DNA of 64,000 nucleotides. It comes from Rotaria sordida (lineage: Eukaryota > Rotifera > Eurotatoria > Philodinida > Philodinidae). Shown here one piece after another: positions 14,187-26,074 of the stretch. The position numbers were made by a program, and so were the translations under genes. The notes under the pieces were generated by a model. That model was not told the DNA's origin. It ran no database searches and saw only the letters and a list, made by a program, of their open reading frames with translations. Position 1 is the first letter of the stretch. Every line of letters starts with the position of its first letter. The DNA is taken from NCBI GenBank assembly GCA_905250125.1, contig CAJNOL010000090.1:186001-250000 (forward strand). Direction: 5' to 3'.

Positions 14187-17100
14187 TTAGTTTGATGAAG
14201 CCGAAGACAAATGCTCCCATAATGTCTTCAGTAGAATTTCAGCTTGTTGAAATGACGTGATTGACTGGTTTTCAGGAATTATTGAAGGTCGATCCAGAGG
14301 AACTAAGATAATGTCCTCGTGCCATTTGGCATCTGGTTCGCTTGCTTTGTGTTCTTCAACTTTTCTACGAAAAGTCATAGCTTGCTCCAATGGATCGAAT
14401 GTCCCAAAATTGAAATGAGAAAGGATATTCTGATATTGATTTTGTAAACCATGCAAAGCCGCCGGTATCTCCATTGGAAAATAGATAATCTGAATGAACA
14501 AGAGGATCGTAATAAATGTTCAATTAAGCACTTTCTCTCTATCTGTTAATCACCTTTTCATGAGTTAGATTCGTGAGTTTGTAGATAACTAGAGGACTGT
14601 ATGATCGTTGAAAGACACCACCAATGGTCATTGATAAGTTTGGACTGATGAAATTTGTATTTCTGCAAAGTGAATGTTTTTTTTTTTGAAGACGGATCGG
14701 AAAGAAAAATCAACTCACGCCGACTTCCAGCAAGTTAAGCTAAACCCCATTGATTTTTGCTCGCTTTCATTCAATGATAGACCGTAAGAGAGAAGTTGAG
14801 AAGAATTTTCGATGGTCCATGGAATGACAAACACCCATTTACTGATGAAAATTGCTTTGTTTTGTTCAGAATCGAGAAGATTCTCTATGAGCAGCTGTTG
14901 ATGAATTAATTTTATTCGCTGTTGATGAGCTTAAAATTCACATGATAAAAAATTGATTCAAACTATTCATATTCTCTCCAGTCTTACCAGGCGAAGATGT
15001 CAGAATTTTGGCATAATTAAAATAAAAGGCAGCAGCACAACCTGCACCAACACTTGTACATTGCTTGAAATAGAACAGAATCAATCATTTATAATTTTAT
15101 GTTCGAATAGAAAACCTACGATAGCTGTCTGTTGAACAGAATGATAAGCATCGTCGAACATATTCGTGTAAGTCTCCGACAGAATATTCATATCTGTCAA
15201 ATATTGATTATCATGTATTGATATCAGCTAATGAAAAATTTGAATCTTACTATTAAGATAATCAATCACTTCTCGAACTTCATCATCGGTTAATTGAGCC
15301 GTACGTACGCGCAAATCAAAGGTGAGATATGGAACAGATTTAATAAGATGACACGAAAAATGTTGAATAGCATCGTTGATGAAAATAAAGACATCACGTA
15401 GTACACCACGCTAGTCAAATGATTATGAAAAATAAAATTTATAATGTTCTATGATTTACTTTAGTGATCTTGCGTCCTACGGCTTGCATCATTTGATAAT
15501 TATCATGATCATTCATGTGGCCGGTACAAATAAAGATGATCTGTTCTAATTCTTCGATTGAATTGAGATCGTCAATAACATCATCGACGACATAACCATG
15601 AGCTTCCAATTTTTCTTTGAGATCTCTAAACTGAAATGAGCAAACTCAAAATTTAATAGTTGCTAGTGTTACTTGATCAGTGCTATAATCAATTGCTCAT
15701 TATTCGTTTTCTTGAAAAAGAAGAACACTACATGATTATTTTTTTGAGATTGAAGGATCATTGAAGTAATCTGAATATGGAAAAAATAATCGACATCCGT
15801 CGACTTGAATTACTTGACTCACAGAAAGTTCAGCCACGTACATATCAGAGCTGTCATACCATTGATCGATATCTTCTTTGATCAAACTCGATAATGATTT
15901 AGCATCTGCATCTAAATTGATAAGAAAACATTCATTTTACTTTTCAGATTAGAGAGAAAATTTAATACACGTACAATCAGCTTGGTTGTATTTATCATCT
16001 TGATCAACCTGGGTAGTCTCTTTCCTCTCTTCGTCATCAATTTGGATCAATTTGATTGATTCCGTTAAATTTTCAATAGCAAGAATTCGATTGAGCATAT
16101 TGCAGAAGCGCAAATATTCATCTCTCTTTTGTACCCTACTTATTTGACCACTTTGTTCCAATTGGCCAAGAATAGACAAAATATAAGGATATTCTCCACA
16201 AAATAGATACTAGGCAGATGAGAAGTAATTATTGATATGAGATATAGTTGATCGTTGTCCTACTCGAACAAGCTTATTGTTTTTGTCGATTTCATCGATA
16301 TAGTAAAATGTACGACGAAGATAGCGATTGTAGTGATGCATCGGTCTAGATCGAAGCACTTCTCTAGTAATCAAAATAAAGAATGAATATAAGAACAAAC
16401 ACGACATAGACACGCACGCACCCATTTATAGTGGCCAAATGTATGCTCTTCGGATTATCTGGATCAATGATTGTTCCTCGAAGGGTCGTCTCATTGTGTA
16501 CAATCGAAGTGCCAGTATCTGGCGGACCAAAGTTACACGATGTAGGTGCAAGTAAATAGTAGACTGGCACTAGTCGAATTTCAGCATTTTTCTTGTCTTC
16601 CTCAAGTTTAACACTCTTAAAATATTCTTCATATGTGTCGTAGCAATCTTTGGTGGTTTTCTTCATTGTATTAACTCCTTCAAATTCAATAAATACAGTT
16701 TACTAGTCGTTAGCTTTTCAAAACTTGCCTCCTTGCCGGTCGACGGTAGCTGGTACATTTTCAATAGCAAATAAGTGACATTGTCGTGGATAACGATCAG
16801 TCGAAGAAGTTTCCACCTGGAACGTAGCTAGTGGTCGTTCGTTCATGCTAAAATTGATTTTAAATTCAATATAACAAACAAAAGTTGTTTACCTGTAATC
16901 GATTGAACAAGGTTGATACTTTTCATTCCACTGTCGTACATCATCTTGAAGCTGGATGGAAATCAGAGCTTCAAGATCAAATTTTTCCTGCCAGATGTAA
17001 AGTTTTTCAATGTTCTGTCCAAAATCACCTACACCAGTTACAAAATAAGTGACCGATGTTTGTTTGTCACTGGAAATACCATATTTTGTTTGATCAAATA

Positions 17101-17344
17101 TAAATACAAGTGTATTCGACTGTAATTGCAAAAGTGATTCTTCCGGCATCGTTGAAGGACATGTGTCTAGGTAGATGCTTTCGATCCACGCTTCGAACAC
17201 AACACGTATACTTGAGGGAAATGCTTCGCGACTTATATTTCTGTTGAAAATGAATGTGAGAAAGATATTATTTGCTAAAAGAAGAATGAAAAATTGAGGA
17301 AAATAATGATAATATTTCAAATACATCAATGCCAGACATTTCAC
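14187..17344 (-). CDS. Unrecognised multi-exon protein (gene B)
   Basis: I do not recognise this family. About eleven exons with consistent GT/AG boundaries read as one minus-strand gene. Exon texts in order include FPSSIRVVFEAWIESIYLD (near 17200), MNERPLATFQVETSSTDRYP (16850), VPVYYLLAPTSCNFGPPDT (16560), MHHYNRYLRRTFYYIDEID (16330), YLFCGEYPYILSILGQLEQ (16200), LIKEDIDQWYDSSDMYVAEL (15880), LEQIIFICTGHMNDHDNYQM (15540), VPYLTFDLRVRTAQLTDDEV (15330), GAGCAAAFYFNYAKILTSSP (15030), ISKWVFVIPWTIENSSQLL (14850) and ISPNLSMTIGGVFQRSYSP (14640). The C-terminus ends LKTLWEHLSSASSN at 14187. The composition is soluble and globular, with no clear membrane segment in the chosen frames. The start is uncertain: 17344 opens a hydrophobic leader, but that segment may be intron. 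It could be the C-terminal part of one gene with 18125-19049. I do not assign a function. Confidence 0.6.
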
Positions 17345-18124
17345 ATCAAAGATAGTCTAATGACGTGTTAAAAACTATCGGCTCCGACTACGTTTTCGCA
17401 TGATACTCAGTCAGTTTCAATTGCTCGATCCGAAACATTGTTTAATTATATATCATCGATTTGGACACTCTTTTCTTATACAGAAATTAAAATTGATCAA
17501 ACCTCATACGATAACTTGGTTAGAATCAGATATTGTTGAGATTTCTCGCCTTAGAAATGCACATTTTCTAATTTAGAAAATCTTTATATTATGATGACCC
17601 AAAATGTGTTCTTATTGAGTCTGTGATTAAGAGAATAAAACTCAATTGTTTCTATGAATGAATGCTTGTTTTCACGAAAGTCATAAATATTAATCAGACA
17701 GAAAAAGTTCTACTGAATACTGTCTGAAAGGCATTCGCATCTAGTTTAACCATTATAGATACATAGATAAGAGCTTTCTCGTTACATTAAGATGTTCATT
17801 ATAGCTTCGTAACGTTTTCTAAGTCTAGATATTGATATTTAATGAATTTTTTAAGTATCAATTTTGATATTCTCATCATGATTTGCCTTGTGTGTTCTCA
17901 TCCTAGAAACATTTTTTTTTCTTGAGTAGCCATAAAATTTCTTCAGTCTTCATTTATCCATCGAAGAAAACCACCCCTGGCAATGTTAGGCAAATTTTTT
18001 AAAGGTTGGACTCATTTTACACGATAGCTACTAATTTTGAAGTATTTTTCTGAAAACTCTGATTGTTTGAAACTTTTGGTATGTTTCAATTTAAACCAAT
18101 CTCTTTTCTTTATAAGTTTTCAGC

Positions 18125-19049
18125 TCAATCATTCCATTGGAAACCGATACCTATTTTAGAACGGAAGCTCTTAATACTGCAAATATGCTGTCTGTGACGT
18201 GAAATACTAGAAATTGGTGTATTCTTAGAAAAATTCGATCTGGTTTTACTTGAGCCAACTTGTCGATTGAGATAGGAATAGAAATAGTTAAAAACAAGTC
18301 CACTGCTAATGCTATTAGCATGAAGACGCAGTGGATAAGAATAATCTGGTGTCCTCTATGCAAAAATCAATTATCAATATCCAGATAAGATTCTGTTCGA
18401 TACTTACCCGTTTCGGTCGCACGATCTCGTTATGTTGGTTTTCACGCAGATAGTTGAAGATTGTGTCACAATTACTATTCGAATTAGTATTATGCGACTC
18501 AAAAAAGACGCTATTGGTATATTGGTTAATTAAAAAATCTTGTTGATTTGGCAAAATATTATTGTCGAAGCACACGAACATGAGAGTATGTCCTTCCTAG
18601 AAGAACACGCGTGCAATTGACAGTTAAAATAGACAAAAACATACTGATACGGCTTTGAAACTTTCATTAAAAACAATAACATCATCGATAATTGTACTCC
18701 ATATGAATTCAATGGTCCATTTGTAGCCTGGTAGAGAATCTTATTCAAAAAGGCAATTGATCTCAAAATAAAACTTCCTTACATGGACGTCGTGTATTCT
18801 CACAATTCGGTGCATCGTCAGAAAATGTTCGAATGAGATTATCACGAAAGTCCCTAGATCCATCAAAAGGTCAATTGTTAAATGTTTATCTTGTTTCTTC
18901 TGTCGAAAGAATTATATTACCTGCACTTAGATCGAACAGCCAACGGTGCATTTGAATGGACAAGAGGAAAATCGATTAGACAGAAGTCAAAATGTTTACC
19001 ATGATGAATAGTCATGCCATGATTGACGAGATCATCGTTTAATACCATA
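18125..19049 (-). CDS. Unrecognised multi-exon protein (gene A), possibly the N-terminal part of gene B
   Basis: Five exons read on the minus strand. They start MVLNDDLVNHGMTIHHGKHF at 19049 and continue with FRDNLIRTFSDDAPNCENTR (18850), YKWTIEFIWSTIIDDVIVF (18720), GHTLMFVCFDNNILPNQQ (18570) and LHANSISSGLVFNYFYSYL (18330). The stop is at 18125. The third exon only makes sense with an acceptor after CTCTACCAG near 18729. A hydrophobic alternative frame over 18151-18363 is a shadow. A possible donor near 18180 could skip the stop and join this to the gene at 14187-17344; the 780-base interval between them shows nothing else. Family unknown. Confidence 0.5.
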
Positions 19050-21169
19050 GTTTTTCTTCGAGATTAAAAACAAAAAGGAAGTAAATATCAATTAATTAAA
19101 CGTTATGTACTCATAAGATCAAAGTCTAAGCTGAAAGTGATATATCAGATTACTTTATACGCACATACATTTTCTCTTCTCGAAATGCAATCCAAGCTTC
19201 AATAATGTGTCATGTATTACGTATTGATGTGTTTTTAACCCACTGTATGCATTTGTGCGTACGTTACTATATTTGTTCTTCGTTCTGTGTTTGCTCTTAC
19301 GTGAAAATGAAGGTAATTGATAAAAAAAATTGTCGCATGTAGCCTTTGCTGTATCTCTAAAAACGCAGTATATTAATGTTGCTTCCTGACTACGCAATAC
19401 TTAAAATTGGAATATTCCAAGCGTAAGTAAGCCATCGAGTATAAAAAGATAACCAACGATTGGCGTACAGAAGAAGTAAAAAAAAAACACGTAATGCGTT
19501 CTCTGATTAGAATGTTGGCATACTCAAGTAAAAAAGGAAGAAATGAAAGGTTTTTTACAAAAATGAATCACATGTACATGTGAACAACACAGTCCTACTG
19601 ATCAATGACTGATTCATTGAATGAAAACGTAGGTCGACGCGTCATTTTCGACCCAAGATTTCCACATTTTCTTTCATCTAACGTTGATGAACGAATGGCT
19701 GTGAGAGTGAATTGGGCTTAGCTTCATACAATCGCATTTTACCAGTCCACTCATGCTCATCTTCACTCATCTATTTGAGACTTTCAAGTAAAAGGCCAAT
19801 ATTCGTTTGAACAAGATTAATTCCTCAATAGTTTGGATGTACATTAGGAAACTAAAAATCAAGTGCTTTTCAACAAGTGATACTCATGTAATTCTATTCA
19901 CAAAAACTCTGTAAAAAATACTACAAAATTGAAAAAACATACCGCAGTTCAGGGTAAATTTTGATCACTTTTAGGTGTCATCATTTTTTGACTATTTCAA
20001 GAGATGTACTGACGATTAAATCAGTATTTAGAGACACCAACTGTCTTGTCCGTATTTACAATTTCACAAAGGCTTCTGAAACCATAGAAACCAGCCCCTA
20101 CTACTTTTCGTTTACAAGTTTTAAAATAAAGTTTAGAATGATAAGGTTTCGTTACTACTACATTGTGAAAAAAGCATAGAATAATAGGTCTTACACAAGG
20201 GTTTATTAATCTCATATACTCTTGCACGGCTATAAAGACAATAAAATCTTGAAAGTTTTATCACTTATTCTCATAAATGCTTGAAGAGTTGATGAAAATT
20301 TCGTGTAGGGTTTATTATTCCACACTGATTCTTGCACAGTGTACTTCAGTAGTGGAAAGAATGACGAGGTGTGCTGCATTTCAGAAAGAATTACTCTATG
20401 CTCTTTTTTTCTCTCTCACATTACCATGTTCGACAAGAATTTGGCCAATCACAATAAAATTCTGGATGTCGTTCTTTCGTCAAATAGTTTTCTCTTGACG
20501 ATGGCCGACAAACAAGAGTCCAACTAGCTTCTGATGAGAACTGTTTTGCGATCGACAATTCAAAGGGATTTTTTTTCTCGATATGGAAGAATAATCCGAC
20601 GAATTTCTTCAAGTAAGTTTGCCTTGCTTGACATTTTGACTTTTTTTTTCAAGAGAAGGAACATGAACACGAGATTATCTTCTCAATATACACCATATTT
20701 TGCATTCGTGTCATTGAACATATCAAGAATGGAGTGTGGCTAGTAAGATTACAGTTAACAGCAGACGATGATCAAGAACTAAATCAATTCAAATAACGAA
20801 TTCATGACAACAATGCATCCGAAACTGGAGAGGCATACTGGAGAAATGTCTGACGCTCAGAAAAAATTTCCTCATTGAGATTTTCCATGCTAAATTGTAT
20901 TTAATAAGGTTCTTCTATGTTTTGAATTCTAGCTGTGAGCATAATTCTCATATATGAAAGTCTAGCATTTATATTCAAATGTGACATGCTACTGTAATAA
21001 ACAATGGCCTCATGAAATAGAATCAAAGGAAGAAAGAAAAGAAAAGATAAAGAATCATGTAATGATAGCACATCCCACACAGCCACAATAGTAAGACCTT
21101 TAAAAGTAACATCAAATCGTTGTGCATTTTCAATGGAAGATGCGCACATGATTTTCAACCATCATTGGT
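19050..21169. other. Gene-free stretch
   Basis: No coherent exon chain is visible. Short open frames in this stretch overlap on both strands and show no conserved-looking text. A loose direct similarity (GGGTTTATTA followed by CTTGCAC) links 20200-20235 with 20310-20345 and may be old duplication. The 5' flank of the unknown gene (19050-19400) shows no distinct promoter element. Confidence 0.4.
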
Positions 21170-21725
21170 TGTAATCTGTCAAACACTGGTAAATAAGAAA
21201 ACATCATCATTTTTAAAATTTCGTCTTCATCTTCAACAAATTCAATATGTACGGCGTCCTCTTCCCCTTTGACTGTTAATTTTGAAACTTCAAGTGCCTT
21301 GATTGAAAGTACTTTCTAATCAGACCAACCAATATCAGTTACCACAACAATAGTGAATTGTTGACTATCAACATATTCCACTCTACATTTGATCCAATTC
21401 TTTTGATCAATACATAAAATCCAATCACCTTGATCATAGAGAGGATATTACTTTCTTTGTATATTCACGTTTTCTGTAAAAAAAACTGATCTTCAGGCAG
21501 TACTTATAGTTAAAATGACTACTGCCACGCTCGAAACCATAGTGTGTCTTGCACCAAAAGTCAGTATAATTATCGATATGAGTACTAATGGTAGTTTCAT
21601 TACTGAACCATATTTTCGGTTCATTAAATCATGTGAAATTCATCCTGAATAAGAGAGCAAAAATGATTTTCTCCATTTTGTCACTATCCAATGGTGCAAT
21701 TTTCTTCTCTATAACGACTGCATCG
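21170..21725 (-). pseudogene. Decayed coding remnant, family unknown
   Basis: On the minus strand this stretch shows clear protein-like composition. It includes NEPKIWFSNETTISTHIDNY and HYGFERGSSHFNYKYCL near 21500-21650, then YDQGDWILCIDQKNWIKC and EYVDSQQFTIVVVTDIGW near 21340-21450, and VHIEFVEDEDEILKMMMFSY near 21190-21260. The frame is broken about three times, so no intact product is expected. The middle part has the look of a small beta-barrel (Tudor/agenet-like), but that is only an impression. Confidence 0.5.
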
Positions 21726-23326
21726 CAGAGTTACAACTCTTAAGAACATTACATCATGGGCTTTATCAATTGAGTATATTCACCTATTGCTATCTTTTGA
21801 GAGCAAACAATACAAAAAAAACCATCTATTTTTCAATAAAGAAAATGGTTGCTTGTCCTTAAACTGTTATAGTCCGTAAAGTAATAGGTCATCCAGTGTG
21901 CCATCTCATACATATCATTTCTCTCTTTCTTTCTGTTGTATAAATCCTGCTCAGGTGTTCTCCTTTTGGTCTGCTAATAAACATCGACGTCATGATCTCT
22001 CCCTCTCTTATTTTGATATATTATCATAAGTTTTTTATGTAATCATTTTGAACTGAATACAATAAATTGATTAACGAACTATTTTTCAATTGAAAAAAAA
22101 TCCATCCCCAAAGGATCCAGAAAATCATTGAACACAAATGTCAATTTAATTTCTACCTTGTAAGTGATACCAACACAAACATTAATATATAGTATCATCA
22201 CTGTTATATGAATGATACATATTGTACTTTTTTCCGTCTAGATTTATGTCATAGACTAAAAAAATGCTAATTATTGTCTATTTTCTCTGTTCACTGTCTT
22301 TAACATAGATATATTTACAGATCTATTTGAATGATGATGTATTTATAGATAAAAAGCAATTTTTTTGTCTCGTACGCTTTCTTTGTTTTCTTAAGAGATC
22401 TTAGTTAATTTTTGTTGAACAACAGGAGTGATTCCATTTATGGTACAACCGATTGAATTGCATCTTTGAAACGATTTCATTTATACATTCGTTATCATAG
22501 TTTTGAAGAAATCTCAATCATACTTAGATCTGAAAAATATATCAACTTTCGAAAATTGAACCTTTTGTCTAATTTCGCTGAAAAGAATTCTTCTTATTAG
22601 TGTTTATATAAAAGTAACTGTTAGTTTTATAATGAAATATGAAAGTGACAGTTGCAAAAGTCAAATATCTTCTCAATCGATATAAAAGTAATTGATGCTG
22701 ATGGGAAAAGCAATGAGAATCAACAACATAGTTCATACAAAACAATAAGTAATTTAAATGAAGCTTGTGTTGTTATCTACATAAAACTCATAAATATTAT
22801 GAGCCATTTGTAGTTATTTCATTCTTAAGTTTTTTTCCATGAGCTCGATATAGATAGATACATGGGTACAATGAATAATCACCCCAATGTTTGTAATATT
22901 TACAGCATTTAACATAAAAACCTGTAAAAAAAAGCTATGCTAATGTTATTTAGAAATCTTATGACATTCAATAAAGACTTATAAATCAAGCTTTAAAAAT
23001 TCATTTCTTTAAATTACTCGTTGCATTGTTAACCATCTATCTACAGAAAAATCAGAGTTTCAATTACGATATTTTTCATTCAAAAATCTGTTTCACGTTC
23101 TTAGCAAAAAAACAAAATCAAAACAATTGACAAACATAATTCATAACACTTCTAAACAAAACAATTCCTATATGAACAAAATGTTCTTCGATCACAAAAT
23201 ATCCAATGCAAAAAAAAAATAGATGCCACACTTTTTAATTATATCTTATCTGATACCTTGCACAACAAAAAAAAACTTGAGAATCGGACAATCGACTATT
23301 CTTCATAGAAACAAACGAAAACATAC
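21726..23326. other. Gene-free, AT-rich intergenic stretch
   Basis: This stretch separates the decayed remnant from the 3' end of the small gene at 23327. I see only AT-rich sequence, homopolymer runs and no exon-like text on either strand. Part of 22900-23326 may be the 3' untranslated region of the small gene. Confidence 0.4.
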
Positions 23327-23818
23327 TTATAATGTTTTTAAACCTGATTCAATTTCTTTCAATGCTGAAAGAAGAATTTCTCGTTTATTAGATGTCGATG
23401 ATGATTGTATATCGTTATTACTAGGTGGTCCAAAATATGGTCGAACAAATTGTACTTCATCGTGCATAACAAATATTGGTGATGAAATAGTGGTAGTAGT
23501 AGTTGATGGTGGCGAAAGATTGTCTTTTTGCAATACAAATGATGATAAAGGAGCTGTTGTTCGACCTCGACCTGTACTAATAGTTTGACGATGATCATTT
23601 GATATTGAATTACCATGACCACGTCCCACTGGAGTCAGTTGAGTATCTGTTATGGGCATGTAGGTTCGATTAGAAAATTGAAAATAGGTTTCTGATAAGG
23701 ACGATTTAACAAATACAGATGGAGATTGTTTGTTTAACAACGAAATATGTTTTGCTCGTTGTGAAAAATATCTTGAATCGGATTGTTCCATTTTGATTGA
23801 TGATGGTGATTCATTCAT
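23327..23818 (-). CDS. Small Ser/Thr-rich hypothetical protein, 163 aa
   Basis: This is an uninterrupted 163-residue reading frame rich in Ser, Thr, Gln and Asn, with a run STTTTTTISS near the middle and a more ordered end, ILLSALKEIESGLKTL, that could be a short helix. The ATG lies directly after a good acceptor (CTTTTAG), so an upstream non-coding exon is likely. No domain is recognised. The low-complexity make-up suggests a disordered regulatory or adaptor protein, which is inference only. It could instead be the last exon of a longer gene whose 5' part I could not find. Confidence 0.5.
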   Translation of the reverse strand: MNESPSSIKMEQSDSRYFSQRAKHISLLNKQSPSVFVKSSLSETYFQFSNRTYMPITDTQLTPVGRGHGNSISNDHRQTISTGRGRTTAPLSSFVLQKDNLSPPSTTTTTISSPIFVMHDEVQFVRPYFGPPSNNDIQSSSTSNKREILLSALKEIESGLKTL

Positions 23819-24026
23819 CTAAAAGAATTGGAATTTTATCACCAAATGAATAAACTGAATGAAGAGATTAGTTCAATTTCTTTTATATGAGAACCATATA
23901 CACACTAAGAGAAAAAAGTCATTATCACACAAATACATATCATGTTAAACAACATTTTGAACACAACGAAAATTCCTGAGAAGAAATAAAATGACGAACA
24001 ATAAATTAAAAAAAAATAAACTTTTT

Positions 24027-24553
24027 CTATGTTGAAAAAAGAAATGTTCCATATTTATGATCTTTTTGTGTATGATCATCATACCATTTACACCAATAAA
24101 TATTCTTTGAATAATATTCAGAAAATTTTTCTTCAACATTTTGTTGCATTTCAACATATGCATGATAATCTTGTGGTTTTTTTATATGTTCTAATTTCAG
24201 ACTAATTAAATTTGGCATTGAATTAAGAAGATCATCAAGAAATGGTAATTTATTACGATAAACTTGCATTTTATATGTTGTAAATATAAGTGCAAAGATT
24301 TTAATATGAGAAAAATATGAAAAAAAATAATCAGTAATACGTTCATCAAATTGTCGAACTGTTACATGACGAAGTCGAGCAAATGTTGATAATATACGTG
24401 ATTGTGTTTGATTACTAACAATTGAAATAATTTGCATTAAATAAAAATGATCTATTTCAAGTTCAATTAGATTTGACGTAAGAAGAAAAAGTGGTTGAGG
24501 AACATGACATCCATGTTTAACACTATCACGAATTATAAGCTTTTTTATGGTAC
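24027..24553 (-). pseudogene. Headless F-box/LRR-type tail
   Basis: After an acceptor at about 24554 (TTTTAG), the exon reads TIKKLIIRDSVKHGCHVPQP, FLLTSNLIELEIDHFYLMQI and LLNSMPNLISLKLEHIKK, ending KYGTFLFST. Leucine-rich-type spacing and style match the C-terminal half of rotifer F-box proteins such as the neighbour at 26075-27825. No F-box exon precedes it: the upstream sequence (24650-25985) is repeat. It is therefore probably a 5'-truncated paralogue. It could still be expressed if spliced to a distant exon; I saw none. Confidence 0.55.
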
Positions 24554-24793
24554 CTAAAATAACAATAAAATTATGAACAGAAAATGAAATAGGACTTTTC
24601 GGAAAAATATTAGTTTTCACATAGTTACCCGCAAGTATGGATGAATACGATTTGCACTTAAGAGGACGCTTCCCCACCTTTTCGGATGTTAAAATCAAAT
24701 GTTTTTTTTTTTCATTTTTCATTTTTCATTGCTAATATAACTTTGAGGTGTCCTTCGTCAAATGCCGTATAAATAAGAATTCTTTGTTATTAA

Positions 24794-25373
24794 CCCTTTC
24801 GTTACCATAGTATAAAAAAAGCTACACCTGTTTTTAATTATTTTTTTATGGGATAATTCATAGGAATTAATGTACAATCTCTTGAAAGCAAATCAAAAAG
24901 AGTATTATAGAAAATTTTCGGAGTATCTGTGTCACAGACACCGCATAAAATGCAATTTTTTGTGGTATTTCTGTGCAATTTTTTGTGGTATTTCTATGCA
25001 ATTTTTTGTGGTATTTCATAAAATGCAATTTTTGTGGTATTTCTTTTTGTGTAAAACAACATAAAAATTGTTTTTTGTTATTTCATGAAAACGTTCTATT
25101 AGTTTTACAACTAATAAATGTCAGCGGTTAAAATTTTCGTTCAAGTAGAATAAGGTTCAATATAACTTACATTCCATAAATCACATGCGAGAACACATGA
25201 GTTACTTTTTACATATGTCCCTATTAGTGGTGAACTGATGGTTTCGGAAAAGGCGGGGTCGATCGCTTCATCGTCTACCTCTCAATTCATAGCTGGTTCC
25301 TATCTCTAAAAACGGCTGATATAATAATTTACTGAGTTTCAATGCAGGAAAAAAAAATTATGTAACGAAAGGG
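24794..25373. mobile_element. piggyBac-type MITE, 580 bp, TTAA target site
   Basis: The element begins CCCTTTCGTTAC and ends GTAACGAAAGGG, a perfect 12-base terminal inverted repeat. It is flanked on both sides by TTAA (24790-24793 and 25374-25377). CCC/GGG ends with a TTAA duplication are the hallmark of the piggyBac superfamily. There is no transposase-sized frame, so it is non-autonomous. The repeat copy at 7200-8260 shows the corresponding unoccupied sequence near 7600-7625, which supports the insertion boundaries. Confidence 0.88.
24951..25043 (+). repeat. Four-unit tandem repeat, 23-bp period
   Basis: Units start TGCAATTTTTTGTGGTATTT at 24951, 24974, 24997 and 25024. The array lies inside the piggyBac-type MITE, as is common for internal tandem arrays of non-autonomous elements. 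The last unit is one T shorter. Confidence 0.9.
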
Positions 25374-26074
25374 TTAATTAGTACTTTTATTAAACCGAAA
25401 TCCGGAAATTCCAAGCAGAAAAACGCACGCTATGGTTGTTCTTAGTATACAAAATTATCCTAATGATTTCTGAAGATGCTGGAAGCATGGGTCATGAATC
25501 TTTAACACCGCTGAACACGGACAGTTTTCCTCCTTTTCTTCCATTATGAGTACTTTAGTCCTATTGGGGTGCGTATTTTTTCTTCTTTAAAATATTGTCC
25601 CCACAAAATTCGGCAGCCTTTAAAAACATAGTGCTATTGAAAAAAAACATGTTTTTTGACAGTACTTCTTGTATTTTACGTCTCATGAAGTCTAGGAGCA
25701 ATACTTTCGAAAGAAAAAGAAAAATACACATCCCAATTTGATTCTAGTTGTCATAAAAACATTCCAGCTCAAAAAAATGGAGGATAGAGTTTTGCGAGGG
25801 GGGGGGAGGAACTTCTGGCCATTTTTGGTCTTTCCAATCCATATCTCCCTGAAGAAAGCATCTCAAAACTTTGTGTCTATGACAACTTTTGCTCTACTTA
25901 TCGAGATCTATGAGCTTTGAAAGTTTCATCATTTTTTGTCGAGTTACTCCCGAGGAAACTCGGAAAGGGAGGAGAGTTCCCATAATCTTACTTTTCTGAA
26001 TAGTAGGATTTGGTTGTAAAGAAAACTTTATTGTGTAATGCAAAATTTTGAAAGTACTAAATATTGATTAAATA

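Larger units (their letters stand above)
24650..25985 (+). repeat. Dispersed repeat family, copy 2, split by a MITE
   Basis: The left part (TTTTCGGA, then AAAATCAAA, near 24675-24705) matches 31480-31510. The part from 25380 matches the reverse complement of 7200-7640. The right part (GCTCTACT, then CGAGATCTATG, GTCGAGT and GGGAGG, 25890-25975) matches 50345-50435. A 580-base piggyBac-type MITE is nested at 24794-25373. The repeat lies between the complete F-box gene and the headless F-box tail, where it may have caused the truncation. Confidence 0.65.

Noticed and set aside
18151-18363. Hydrophobic frame resembling a membrane segment
   Set aside because: It overlaps an exon that reads better in another frame (LHANSISSGLVFNYFYSYL), so it is a shadow.
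20901-21158. 85-codon minus-strand frame beside the decayed remnant
   Set aside because: Does not continue the remnant's sequence style and shows no conserved motif; may be part of the same decay but not supported.
23223-23588. 121-codon plus-strand frame opposite the small Ser/Thr-rich gene
   Set aside because: Antisense shadow of the 23327-23818 frame; its valine runs mirror the threonine codons on the other strand.
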